This document shows, in pieces, positions 44,720 to 54,958 of a DNA stretch of 64,000 nt. The stretch spans positions 271,544 through 335,543 of the forward strand of contig JAXLRT010000003.1 in assembly GCA_046330955.1 (NCBI GenBank), in the 5' to 3' direction. Every line of letters begins with the position of its first letter. Position 1 is the stretch's first letter. Source of the DNA: JADJPO01 sp046330955. Lineage in GTDB: Bacteria > Actinomycetota > Actinomycetes > Actinomycetales > Kineosporiaceae. A model generated the notes under the pieces. That model searched no databases. It saw nothing but the letters and a program-made list of their open reading frames with translations, and was not told the DNA's origin. Made by a program: the position numbers and the translations under genes.

Positions 44720-46371
44720 CCGCCGCCCCGTTCCTGGCCGCCAGCGTCGGCAACCCGAAGGTCAACATCACGATCTTCATCATCTTCGTGCTGTTCACCC
44801 TGGCGATCGTCATCCGGGTCTCCAAGCAGAACAAGACTGCGGCCGACTACTACGCCGGTGGTCGCGCCTTCTCCGGTCGCCAGAACGGCATCGCCATCGC
44901 CGGTGACTACCTGTCGGCGGCCTCCTTCCTCGGCATCGCCGGCGCCATCGCCCTGCAGGGCTACGACGGCTTCATGTACTCCATCGGCTTCCTCGTGGCC
45001 TGGCTGGTCGCCCTGCTGCTGGTGGCCGAGCTGCTGCGCAACACCGGCAAGTTCACGATGGCCGACGTGCTGTCGTTCCGGCTGCGCCAGGGCCCGGTCC
45101 GCACCGCGGCCGCCGTCTCGACGATGGCGATCTCGCTGTTCTACCTGCTCGCCCAGATGGCCGGTGCCGGTGGCCTGGTCAACCTGCTGCTCGGTGTCTC
45201 CGGTGCGGCGGCGCAGAACATCACCATCGCCGTCGTCGGCATCCTCATGATCGTCTACGTCCTCGTCGGCGGTATGAAGGGCACCACCTGGGTGCAGATC
45301 ATCAAGGCCGGCCTGCTCATCGCCGGTGCGGCGGTCATGACGCTGTGGGTGCTCGGCAAGACCGGGTTCAACCTGTCCCAGCTGCTCGGTGACGCCGCCG
45401 CGGCCAACCCGCAGAAGGCCCCCAAGGCCGTGGACGCCGTCCTCAACCCGGGTCTGAAGTACGGCAAGGACACCCTGAGCAAGATCGACTTCATCTCGCT
45501 GTCGATCGCCCTGGTGCTCGGCACCGCCGGTCTGCCCCACGTGCTGATGCGCTTCTACACGGTGCCGACCTCCAAGGAGGCCCGCCGCAGCGTGGTCTGG
45601 GCGATCTGGCTGATCGGCCTGTTCTACCTGTTCACCCTGGTGCTGGGCTACGGCGCGATGCTGCTGGTCGGCCCCAAGGCGATCAACGCGGCTCCCGGCA
45701 AGGCCAACGCGGCGGCACCGCTGCTCGCGTTCAAGCTGGGCGGTGAGGTCTTCCTCGGCGTCATCTCGGGTGTGGCCTTCGCGACCATCCTCGCGGTGGT
45801 GGCCGGTCTGACCATCGCGGCGTCGGCGTCCTTCGCCCACGACATCTACTCGATGGTCATCAAGAAGGGCCAGATCAACCCGGACGACGAGGTGAAGGTG
45901 GCCCGCACCACGGCCATCATCATCGGCGTGGTCGCGATCTTCGGCGGCATGCTCGCCAAGGACCAGAACATCGCCTTCCTCGTGGCCCTGGCCTTCGCGG
46001 TGGCGGCGTCGGCGAACCTGCCGACGATCCTGTACTCGCTGTTCTGGAAGGGCTTCACCACGCGGGGCGCGGTGTGGAGCATCTACGGCGGTCTGATCTC
46101 CGCCCTGACCCTGATCATCTTCTCGCCCGTCGTGTCCGGTAAGCCGGTGGCAGCCGGGGCCACGAAGAGCGCGTCGATGATCACCGACCCGAGCATCGAC
46201 TTCCACTGGTTCCCGCTGGACAACCCCGGTCTGGTGTCGGTGCCGTTGGCGTTCTTCCTCGGCTGGCTGGGCTCGGTCACCTCCAAGGAGGAGACCAACC
46301 TGCCCAAGTTCGCCGAGATGGAGGTCCGCTCCCTCACCGGTGCCGGCGCCGAGAAGGCCGTCTCGCACTGA
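44716..46371 (+). CDS. actP: Cation:acetate-type symporter (ActP/MctC)
   Basis: The 551-residue SSS transporter has ADYYAGGRAFSGRQNGIAIA, GDYLSAASFLGIAGAIALQG, LVGGMKGTTWVQIIKAGLL and GTAGLPHVLMRFYTV, the ActP hallmark segments. It should import acetate, and possibly pyruvate or propionate, with sodium or protons, supplying acs at 48478. It is translationally coupled to the DUF485 gene, with a Crp-like site upstream of the pair. Highly biased codon use (almost all G/C-ending) suggests strong expression. Confidence 0.92.
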   Translation: MTAAPFLAASVGNPKVNITIFIIFVLFTLAIVIRVSKQNKTAADYYAGGRAFSGRQNGIAIAGDYLSAASFLGIAGAIALQGYDGFMYSIGFLVAWLVALLLVAELLRNTGKFTMADVLSFRLRQGPVRTAAAVSTMAISLFYLLAQMAGAGGLVNLLLGVSGAAAQNITIAVVGILMIVYVLVGGMKGTTWVQIIKAGLLIAGAAVMTLWVLGKTGFNLSQLLGDAAAANPQKAPKAVDAVLNPGLKYGKDTLSKIDFISLSIALVLGTAGLPHVLMRFYTVPTSKEARRSVVWAIWLIGLFYLFTLVLGYGAMLLVGPKAINAAPGKANAAAPLLAFKLGGEVFLGVISGVAFATILAVVAGLTIAASASFAHDIYSMVIKKGQINPDDEVKVARTTAIIIGVVAIFGGMLAKDQNIAFLVALAFAVAASANLPTILYSLFWKGFTTRGAVWSIYGGLISALTLIIFSPVVSGKPVAAGATKSASMITDPSIDFHWFPLDNPGLVSVPLAFFLGWLGSVTSKEETNLPKFAEMEVRSLTGAGAEKAVSH

Positions 46372-46470
46372 CGTAGTACCCGCCCGACCCCGGTGGTCGG
46401 CGCCCGTCCCTCCCGACGAGCGCCGGCCACCGGCCCGTTTGCCCCCTCCCCCACTCCCCCACGAGCGCAC

Positions 46471-46564
46471 CATCACGCTTCACTCATCCCGGATGAGCGT
46501 GATGTCACGTCGCACTCGTCCAGCGAGCGCGATGTCACATTGCGCTCACCCGGGATGAGCGTGA
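46471..46564. repeat. Three tandem palindromic units after actP
   Basis: Three units of 30-34 bases follow each other (about 46471-46504, 46505-46534, 46535-46564), each ending in a variant of GAGCGTGATG. The first can fold through CATCACG/CGTGATG and CTCATCC/GGATGAG. They occupy the 379-base gap between actP and the nitronate-monooxygenase-type gene and could act as a processing or termination region. The rest of this gap shows only TAGCCT at 46631-46636, a possible -10 box for the next gene. Confidence 0.7.
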
Positions 46565-46750
46565 TCCGGAGAGCTCGGTGACTCAGCGCAGCTGAACTCG
46601 GCAGGGGCGACGAATCAGGTTACGGTTGCGTAGCCTGTCTCGGGGACGCAGGCACCCGCCGTCCCCGACAATGCGGTGGAGCCCACCCTCGGCGGCGGGC
46701 CCGCCCGCACCGCCGTCCACCCCGTTTCCCGCGCCCAGAAGGTGTCATTC

Positions 46751-48316
46751 ATGACCGCACAGGCCCCCGCACGCCCGCCCGTCGTCATCCAGGGCGGCAT
46801 GGGTGTCGGTGTGTCGTCCTGGCAGCTGGCCAACGCCGTCGCCCGGTCCGGCCAGTTGGGCGTGGTCTCGGGTACCGCCCTGGACGCCTCCGTCGCCCGC
46901 CGGCTGCAGGACGGCGACCCCACCGGCCACCTGCGCCGCGCAGCGGCGCACTTCCCGCTGCGGACGCTGGCCCAGCGCGTGCTGACCAAGTACTTCCGCC
47001 CCGGCGGGCTGGACGGCGCGCCGTACCTGCCGGTGCCCCGGCTGGCGATCCACACCGGCCCGAACGGCACCGCCCGCACCCACAGCGAGCGCGACAGCGA
47101 CGACCTGTCGGTGCTGGGCAACTTCGTCGAGGTGTGGCTGGCCAAGTACGGCCACCACCCGGTGCCGGACGACCCGACGAGCGACCTGCTCGGCCCGGAC
47201 GCCGAACCGTCCGGCCTGGTCGGGGTGAACTACCTCGAGAAACTGCAGATGGCGACCCCCTCGGCGGCCTACGGCGCGGTCCTCGCCGGGGTCGACTACG
47301 TGCTCATGGGTGCGGGCATCCCCCGCGAGCTGCCCCAGTTGCTCACCGACCTGGCCGCCGGACGCCCCGGCACCATCAGCGTCGACGTCTCCGGCGGCTC
47401 CGCGATGCCGCAGACCCTCGACCCGGCCGCCCTGCTGGGCGAGGGCGAGTCACTGCCGGCCACGCGCCGTCCACAGTTCCTGGCGATCGTGTCCTCCCAC
47501 GTGCTGGCCCAGTTCCTGTCCCGCGACCCGGCCACCAAGCCCGACGGGTTCGTCGTCGAGGGCCCGACCGCCGGCGGCCACAGCGCCCCGCCCCGGGGGC
47601 AGATGGAGCTGGACGAGCACGGCCAGCCGATCTACGGCCCGCGCGACGAGGCCAACCTCGGCATGCTCGCCAAGATCGGGCTGCCGTTCTGGCTGGCCGG
47701 CGGCTACGGCGAGCCCGACAAGGTGGTCGAGGCGCTCGCGCTCGGCGCGACCGGGGTGCAGGTCGGCACCCTGTTCGCCCTCTGCCGCGAGTCGGGGCTG
47801 GCCGACGACCTGCGCGAGAAGCTGCTCGGCGGGTTGCGCGAGGGAACGCTGGTGGTGCGCAACAGCGCCGGCGCCTCGCCCACGGGGTTCCCGTTCAAGG
47901 TGGCGCAGCTGCCCGGGACCCTCGCCGACGCCGAGGTGTACGCCGCCCGGCCGCGGCTGTGCGACCTGGGCTACCTGCGCACCCCCTATGTGCGCGGCGA
48001 GAACATCGGCTACCGCTGCCCGGCCGAACCGCTGGACGTCTTCGCCCGCAAGGGCGGCGACGCCGACAGCGCGCAGGGCTCCAACTGCCTGTGCAACGCC
48101 CTGATGGCCGACGTCGGGCTGGGCCAGAACCGCAAGGACGGCTATTCCGAGGTCCCGCTGGTCACCTTGGGCTCCGACCTCACCGGAGCCCGCAAGCTGG
48201 ACGGCGCGAACGCCCAGCAGGGCGGCGATCCGCAGAGCTGGTCCGCCGCGGAGGCCGTGGCATGGTTGACGAGTGGACTACCCGCGCCGACGCCCGGCGT
48301 CGGGTCGGACGCCTGA
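46751..48316 (+). CDS. Nitronate monooxygenase / 2-nitropropane dioxygenase-type flavoprotein
   Basis: The 521-residue TIM-barrel FMN enzyme begins PPVVIQGGMGVGVSSWQLAN with SGTALD, has VNYLEKLQMATP, VEGPTAGGHSAPP (FMN phosphate and catalytic His region) and GATGVQVGTLFALC. Family members oxidise nitronates, but this long form is larger than classical NMOs and the real substrate may differ. A cysteine-containing C-terminal part (GYRCPAEPLD, NCLCNALMADVG) is unusual. It sits alone between the symporter and acs. Confidence 0.82.
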   Translation: MTAQAPARPPVVIQGGMGVGVSSWQLANAVARSGQLGVVSGTALDASVARRLQDGDPTGHLRRAAAHFPLRTLAQRVLTKYFRPGGLDGAPYLPVPRLAIHTGPNGTARTHSERDSDDLSVLGNFVEVWLAKYGHHPVPDDPTSDLLGPDAEPSGLVGVNYLEKLQMATPSAAYGAVLAGVDYVLMGAGIPRELPQLLTDLAAGRPGTISVDVSGGSAMPQTLDPAALLGEGESLPATRRPQFLAIVSSHVLAQFLSRDPATKPDGFVVEGPTAGGHSAPPRGQMELDEHGQPIYGPRDEANLGMLAKIGLPFWLAGGYGEPDKVVEALALGATGVQVGTLFALCRESGLADDLREKLLGGLREGTLVVRNSAGASPTGFPFKVAQLPGTLADAEVYAARPRLCDLGYLRTPYVRGENIGYRCPAEPLDVFARKGGDADSAQGSNCLCNALMADVGLGQNRKDGYSEVPLVTLGSDLTGARKLDGANAQQGGDPQSWSAAEAVAWLTSGLPAPTPGVGSDA

Positions 48317-48386
48317 GCCGTCCGTCGCAGGGACAGCCGCGCTGATCGGCATCCAGGGGCGGCAGGACCTGTTCGCCAGCTCACAG

Positions 48387-48402
48387 CGTGACTAGCCTCA
48401 CG
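48387..48402. promoter_or_regulatory. acs: Crp-like palindrome upstream of acs
   Basis: CGTGACTAGCCTCACG is a perfect GTGA-N6-TCAC palindrome with C/G in the outermost positions, close to the Crp/GlxR consensus TGTGA-N6-TCACA. It lies 76 bases before the acs ATG in the 160-base gap. Confidence 0.55.
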
Positions 48403-48477
48403 TGCTAGTTCACTGTCATCCAGGTGCCCGTTCGCACCCAGAGCTGCCGCCACGTGCCGACCCATGGAGGCCACCGC

Positions 48478-50439
<1,962 letters not shown>

Positions 50440-50463
50440 TCCGCACCCACACCCCGCAACACC

Positions 50464-50500
50464 CGAAACGGCCCCCCGGCACTGCCGGGGGGCCGTTTCG
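50464..50500 (+). terminator. Strong terminator after acs
   Basis: Two 18-base arms, 50464-50481 and 50483-50500 (GAAACGGCCCCCCGGC against GCCGGGGGGCCGTTTC), are perfectly complementary with a minimal ACT loop. The right arm ends CGTTTCG followed by TCGTTC. It starts 25 bases after the acs stop. Confidence 0.9.
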
Positions 50501-50625
50501 TCGTTCGGGCACATGCCGAGCAGGGACTCAAGGTGGGGGGTGCGCCAGCCGACGCCCAACAACGACGATCATCGACCAAGGCGCGGGGACGCAGCCAAGG
50601 GCACAGCTGGGAAGGGGTCCATCCG

Positions 50626-51156
50626 GTGCGTCAGGCCACCATCCAGCCCACGGGTGTCGAGCGACACCTGCCGGCGGACGACTTCATCGTCACCAAGACG
50701 GACACCCGGGGCGTGATCACCTACGTCAACGACGTCTTCATCACGATCAGCGGCTACACCCAGGAGGAACTGCTGGGCAAGCCGCACAACCTGGTGCGCC
50801 ACCCCGACATGCCCATGGCGGTGTTCAAGCTGCTGTGGGACACCATCGACGCCAAGCGCGAGATCTTCGCCTACGTGGTGAACATGGCCAACAACGGCGA
50901 CCACTACTGGGTCTTCGCCCACGTCACCCCCACCTTCAACCGTTCGGGCCAGGTGATCGGGTACCACTCCAACCGCCGAGCGCCGCACCCGGCCTCGATC
51001 GCCGCGGTGACGCCGCTGTACCAGAAGATGCGCCAGGTCGAACGCCAGCACGCGACCCCGCGTGAGGGCATGGCGGCCTCGACCCAGGTGCTGATGGACT
51101 TCCTGCGGGACAAGGGCATGACCTACGACGAGCTGATCTGGGCGGTGACCCCGTGA
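50626..51156 (+). CDS. PAS-domain sensor protein (Aer-like N-terminal half)
   Basis: The 176-residue soluble protein has a PAS domain with DFIVTKTDTRGVITYVNDVF, ISGYTQEELLGKPHNLVRHP and GDHYWVFAHVTPTFNRSGQV, very like the FAD-binding PAS of the aerotaxis receptor Aer. GTG at 50626 follows GGGAAGGGG. Its stop overlaps the start of a soluble chemoreceptor-type gene, so together they resemble an Aer receptor split in two. It is likely to sense redox or oxygen. Confidence 0.85.
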   Translation: MRQATIQPTGVERHLPADDFIVTKTDTRGVITYVNDVFITISGYTQEELLGKPHNLVRHPDMPMAVFKLLWDTIDAKREIFAYVVNMANNGDHYWVFAHVTPTFNRSGQVIGYHSNRRAPHPASIAAVTPLYQKMRQVERQHATPREGMAASTQVLMDFLRDKGMTYDELIWAVTP

Positions 51157-52124
51157 ACCCGGTGACCAAGGCGGTCTCCCCGTCCCGCCGTCGCGCCAAG
51201 CAGGCCAAGGTCGTGCCCGTCAGCGAGAAGGACGCCCGGGCCGCGCTGAAGTCGCTGACCAGGATCTGCACGGCGGCCTCGTACGGCGACCTGGAGCCGC
51301 GGTACATCGTCGAGACCGACGACGCCGACATCCACGCCGTCGCCTCGGCGGTCAACCGCCTGCTCGACATCGTCGACGCCTACGTCCGCGAGAGCACCGC
51401 CGCGGTGTCCAGCGTCAGCCAGGGCATCACCTACCGCCGGCTGCTGCAGACCGGCCTGCAAGGTGCCTTCGGCGACAGTGCCCGCGCCATCGACCAGGGC
51501 CGCCGCGCGATGCAGGAGTCGCAGAAACAACTCGCCGAGTCGGCGGCCGAGCGCCAGGAACTCGGGGCCGAGCTGGACAGCACCGTCCTGAAGGTCTGTG
51601 ACCAGCTGGCCGAGTCGGCGGGCACCATGGGCGGGGTCGCCGCCGGGGTGGTCGACTTCGCCCGCGAGGCGGTGGACGATGCCTCGCGCGCCACCGACAC
51701 CGTCGAGGGCCTGCGTACCAGCTCGCAGGAGATCCGCCGGGCGGTCGACCTCATCACCCAGGTCGCCGTCCAGACCCGCATGCTGGCCCTGAACGCCACC
51801 ATCGAGGCGGCTCGGGCCGGCCGCTCCGGCCGCGGCTTCGCGGTCGTGGCCTCCGAGGTGAAGGCGCTCGCCGACGAGGCGACGTCGTCCAGCGAGGCGA
51901 TCATCACCCGGGTCGAGGCCGTGCAGGACGCCGCCGCCGAGGCGATCCTGGCGCTGGAGGCCGTCACCCAGCGGATCCGTGACATGGATCAGCAGGTCGG
52001 CGACATCGCCACCTCGATCCGGGGCTCGGGCGAGAGCACGACCCAGGACGAGGGACTGGTCGGGTTGGCCGAACACCTGCGTTCCGAGGTCGGCCGGTTC
52101 ATCCACCAGATCACCGGTCACTGA
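51153..52124 (+). CDS. Soluble methyl-accepting chemotaxis-type signalling protein
   Basis: The 323-residue product has no membrane helix. It has a HAMP-like start, a helical region and the conserved MCP signalling hairpin: QVAVQTRMLALNATIEAARA followed by GRSGRGFAVVASEVKALADE. GTG at 51153 overlaps the PAS gene stop by 4 bases (GTGA). It probably receives the PAS protein's signal and feeds CheA. No che or flagellar genes are in the window, so motility is implied rather than shown. Confidence 0.87.
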   Translation: MNPVTKAVSPSRRRAKQAKVVPVSEKDARAALKSLTRICTAASYGDLEPRYIVETDDADIHAVASAVNRLLDIVDAYVRESTAAVSSVSQGITYRRLLQTGLQGAFGDSARAIDQGRRAMQESQKQLAESAAERQELGAELDSTVLKVCDQLAESAGTMGGVAAGVVDFAREAVDDASRATDTVEGLRTSSQEIRRAVDLITQVAVQTRMLALNATIEAARAGRSGRGFAVVASEVKALADEATSSSEAIITRVEAVQDAAAEAILALEAVTQRIRDMDQQVGDIATSIRGSGESTTQDEGLVGLAEHLRSEVGRFIHQITGH

Positions 52125-52176
52125 CGCTCGGTCGATCGCCGGCCCTGCGAGCCGGGGCACCGACGCTCCTCCGCTC

Positions 52177-52218
52177 CGTTTTCCTGATCGCTGCCGACGT
52201 TTTCGTGGTCGCTGCCGA
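52177..52218 (+). repeat. Tandem 21-bp repeat, two copies
   Basis: Two adjacent 21-base units (52177-52197 and 52198-52218), both of the form CGTTTTCnTGnTCGCTGCCG plus A, differ at two positions only. They follow the chemoreceptor-type gene, and CCTGATCG inside the first unit pairs with CGATCAGG downstream (about 52232-52239), so a hairpin is possible. Confidence 0.65.
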
Positions 52219-52242
52219 GAGGTCACCGTGACGATCAGGCCT

Positions 52243-52248
52243 TAGGCT
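52243..52248 (+). promoter_or_regulatory. -10 hexamer TAGGCT before the holin-like gene
   Basis: TAGGCT would place the transcription start near 52255, giving a leader of under 30 bases that includes AGGAG (52273-52277) five bases before the ATG at 52283. Confidence 0.35.
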
Positions 52249-52282
52249 CGAGGCGCAGGTGAGCCGACGCGCAGGAGTTGAC

Positions 52283-52690
52283 ATGGCCGAGCCGACGACA
52301 GCCACGAACCAGGACCGCACACTCGGCCAGCTGGTGGCCCAGGCCACCGACGACATGACCGCCATCCTGCGCGCCGAGATGGCGTTGGCGAAGGCCGAAC
52401 TCGCGGCCGACGTGCGCAACGGCGCCGTGGCCGGGGGCCTGTTCGGGGCCGCCGGCTACCTGGGGCTGCTGGCCAGCATCCTGCTGAGCATCGCGGCCGG
52501 GTACGGCCTGGTCGCCGCCGGTCTGGCCCCGTGGCTGGCCTTCCTGCTGGTGGCGGTGGCGTGCCTGCTGCTGGCCGCCGTCCTGGTTCTCGTCGGCAAG
52601 TCCCGGGTCTCTCGCGTCGGGCCGCCCGAACGCGCGATGCGCTCGGCGCGCCAGACCATCGCTGCAGTCACACCCACCCGCAGCCGGTGA
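52283..52690 (+). CDS. Holin-like DUF1469 membrane protein
   Basis: The 135-residue product has a soluble acidic start (LGQLVAQATDDMTAILRAEM), an amphipathic LAKAELAADV segment and two membrane helices (GGLFGAAGYLGLLASILLSI; WLAFLLVAVACLLLAAVLVL), the pattern of the actinobacterial PF07332 family annotated as phage-holin-like. There is no phage context, so the name reflects similarity only. The stop overlaps the epoxide-hydrolase-type gene by 4 bases. Confidence 0.85.
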   Translation: MAEPTTATNQDRTLGQLVAQATDDMTAILRAEMALAKAELAADVRNGAVAGGLFGAAGYLGLLASILLSIAAGYGLVAAGLAPWLAFLLVAVACLLLAAVLVLVGKSRVSRVGPPERAMRSARQTIAAVTPTRSR

Positions 52691-53712
52691 CCGTCGACGC
52701 GGCCGAGATCCTCGTCGAGGGGCCGTGGCGACACCGTCTGGTCAGCGCGAACGGGGCGCGCTTCCACTGCGTCGAGGGGCTCGCGAGCCACGGCTCGGCC
52801 GAGGCTGCCGGCGCCGTGAACGGGGGACCGCCGGTTCACCCGTATCGGGGCGCCGGTGGGCCACTCGTGCTGCTGCTGCACGGTTTTCCGCAGTTCTGGT
52901 GGGCCTGGCGGCACCAGATCCCCGACCTGGCCCGGGCCGGGTACCGGGTCGTGGCGATGGACCTGCGCGGGTACGGGGCCAGCGACAAGCCGCCGCGCGG
53001 CTATGACACCGAGACCCTGACGGCGGACGTCGCGGGGGTGATCCGGGCGCTGGGCGAGGCCCATGCGGTGATCGTGGGTCACGACTGGGGGGCCTGGATC
53101 GCCTGGGCCTGCGCCAGTCTGCAGCCGCGCACCACGCGCGCGATCGCCGTGCTGTCCATGGGCCATCCGCTGACCATGCGCAGCGCGATGGTGCGCGGCG
53201 GCAGCTGGCGCACGTTCGCCCAGGTGCTGGCGTTCCAGGCCCCCTGGCTGGCCGAACGCCGACTCACCCGGGGCGACGGCGTCGCCGAACTGCTGCGGCG
53301 ATGGTGGGGTCAGGGGACCCCCGATCCGGCCGCCACGGTGCGCTATCAGCGCGCGATGCGGTTGCCCTTCGTGGCCACCACCTCGCTGGAGTACTTCCGC
53401 CGGGCCGCCCGCAGCATCGGACGACGCGAGTCGCGCGAGCTGGTCGAGGCACTCGACCGTCCGATCGCCTGCCCGGTGCTGCAGCTGCACGGAGCGCGTG
53501 ACGTCTGGGTGCCCTCGCGAGCGGCGGCCGAGTCACGCCGGCGGGTCGAGGGGCCGCTGAACGCCCAGATCCTCTCCGGCGCAGGGCATTTCCTGCCCGA
53601 GGAGGCACCCGAGGCGGTGACCGCACAGCTGCTCGACTGGTTGTCGGACGTCGCGCCGCCGCGCGTCACGACGCAGCAGCTGCTCACTCCCAGGACAGCA
53701 CGCCGCAGTTGA
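52687..53712 (+). CDS. Epoxide-hydrolase-type alpha/beta hydrolase
   Basis: The 341-residue product has LLLHGFPQFWWAWRHQIPDL (HGxP oxyanion motif), the Asp nucleophile in VIVGHDWGAWIAW, and VLQLHGARDVWVP plus GAGHFLPEE for the acid and histidine. An Asp nucleophile in GHDWG marks epoxide hydrolases and haloalkane dehalogenases rather than esterases; the mycobacterial gene at this place is EphE. GTG start at 52687. The substrate is unknown. Its 3' end overlaps the convergent acidic membrane-protein gene by 29 bases. Confidence 0.87.
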   Translation: MTVDAAEILVEGPWRHRLVSANGARFHCVEGLASHGSAEAAGAVNGGPPVHPYRGAGGPLVLLLHGFPQFWWAWRHQIPDLARAGYRVVAMDLRGYGASDKPPRGYDTETLTADVAGVIRALGEAHAVIVGHDWGAWIAWACASLQPRTTRAIAVLSMGHPLTMRSAMVRGGSWRTFAQVLAFQAPWLAERRLTRGDGVAELLRRWWGQGTPDPAATVRYQRAMRLPFVATTSLEYFRRAARSIGRRESRELVEALDRPIACPVLQLHGARDVWVPSRAAAESRRRVEGPLNAQILSGAGHFLPEEAPEAVTAQLLDWLSDVAPPRVTTQQLLTPRTARRS

Positions 53713-54958
53713 GGTTGTCGTCGCTCATGTCGACCTGCGCGGGCAGGGTCCGGCGCAGCAGGTCCGGGAACGGCACCGCCGACCGGTTGTAGTCGATCAC
53801 GGCCGCGAGGCAGTGGTACTGGACGGCGACCAGCTGGAACGCATCCCCGGTCCGCACGTACGTGGTGCCCGCGTACCGCTTGTCGGCCCGTGCGGCCAGC
53901 CGGCGGCGCTCGGCGTTGGAGGTGCCCACCGCCGACCAGCGCGCCGGCACGCCCAGGGCGGTGAAGCTCGCCGACAGTTCTCTGGAGCGCGCGGTGTAGG
54001 CCGCCCGCCGGCGATCGAACTCGCTGACATGGTCGGCGTGCGCCGCGGTCAGCGACTCGATCTCCCGCTCGCGCGCCTGCCGCTGCTGGCCCGACCACAC
54101 CGCCACCGCGGCGATCAGCAGGAGGAGAACCATGGCGGCAGCGGTCAACGGCATCAGCAGCCGGCTCAGCAGGTCCGGCTCGCTCTCCTCGGCGGCCGCC
54201 ACGTCGAACGGCACCGCCGAGCGCACCGGCTTGATCCCGGTGACGGGGGTGTCCGGCACCACGGCCGGCGGCGGCTGCGGCGCCGCCGCAGAGTCGGCAG
54301 CCGGGGTGTCGCGGGGAGCCGGGCTGTCGAGGGGAGCCGGGCTGTCGAGGGGAGCCTGGCTGTCGAGGGGAGCCGGCCGGCCGAGTCGCAGGCCGGCCAC
54401 CGGGGTGTCGACATCCTGCGCCGAGGTCGCCTCGTCGTCCGCGGTGGCGGCCGGCGCCTCGAGCTCGGACTCGGCCACCGCGGGTTCGTCGGCCAGGGGT
54501 TCGTCGAGCCCGGGCTCGGACTCGTCGACCTCGGGCTCGGCCACCGCGGGATCGTCGGCCTCGAGCTCTCCGGCGACCGCGACGGCAGGCTCCGGGTCGG
54601 GGGTCTCGGACTCGTCCACCGCATCGTCGTCGACCGGCCCGTCGACCGGTTCGTCCTCGATCGGCTCGTCGACCGGTTCGTCGTCGACCTCGGCGACAGG
54701 CGCATCGTCAGGCTCGGGTGCGTCGTCCGTCTCGGGCGTTTCGTCAGGCTCGGATGCGTCGTCCGCGTCGGGCGCGGGGGCCGCACCGATCGGTTCGAGC
54801 TCGTGACCGTCCGCCGTCTCGTCCGCCGTGATCTCGATCGCGATCCGGTCCGGGCCGCTGCCCACGGAATGGACGACGGTCAGCGGCGGCGGGTCCACCG
54901 TGGTCGATCCCGGGGCCGGCTCGGGCAGCGGCGGCGGGGTGGGGGGCTCGGCGCTCAC
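53684..54958 (-). CDS. Acidic low-complexity protein with one membrane helix
   Basis: The 424-residue product has a long N-terminal Asp/Glu/Pro/Val-rich stretch with repeats such as DEPVDEP and PLDSPAPLDSPAP (15-18-base DNA repeats near 54320-54380), one membrane helix (LTAAAMVLLLLIAAVAVW near residue 272), a coiled-coil stretch and a small exported domain with two cysteines (QYHCLAAVIDYN, NLNCGVLSWE). It is coupled to the gene upstream (54955), which has a similar exported domain. No known family. Confidence 0.7.
   Translation of the reverse strand: MSAEPPTPPPLPEPAPGSTTVDPPPLTVVHSVGSGPDRIAIEITADETADGHELEPIGAAPAPDADDASEPDETPETDDAPEPDDAPVAEVDDEPVDEPIEDEPVDGPVDDDAVDESETPDPEPAVAVAGELEADDPAVAEPEVDESEPGLDEPLADEPAVAESELEAPAATADDEATSAQDVDTPVAGLRLGRPAPLDSQAPLDSPAPLDSPAPRDTPAADSAAAPQPPPAVVPDTPVTGIKPVRSAVPFDVAAAEESEPDLLSRLLMPLTAAAMVLLLLIAAVAVWSGQQRQAREREIESLTAAHADHVSEFDRRRAAYTARSRELSASFTALGVPARWSAVGTSNAERRRLAARADKRYAGTTYVRTGDAFQLVAVQYHCLAAVIDYNRSAVPFPDLLRRTLPAQVDMSDDNLNCGVLSWE

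Noticed and set aside
44521..46476. 651-codon open frame antisense to actP
   Set aside because: Asp/Arg/Gln-rich shadow caused by strong third-position GC in the symporter gene.
46471..46564. Possible short CRISPR array
   Set aside because: Units are contiguous without unique spacers and are themselves palindromic; no cas genes nearby.
52283..52690. Prophage remnant suggested by a holin-like protein
   Set aside because: The family is a chromosomal membrane protein in actinobacteria and no other phage gene is present.
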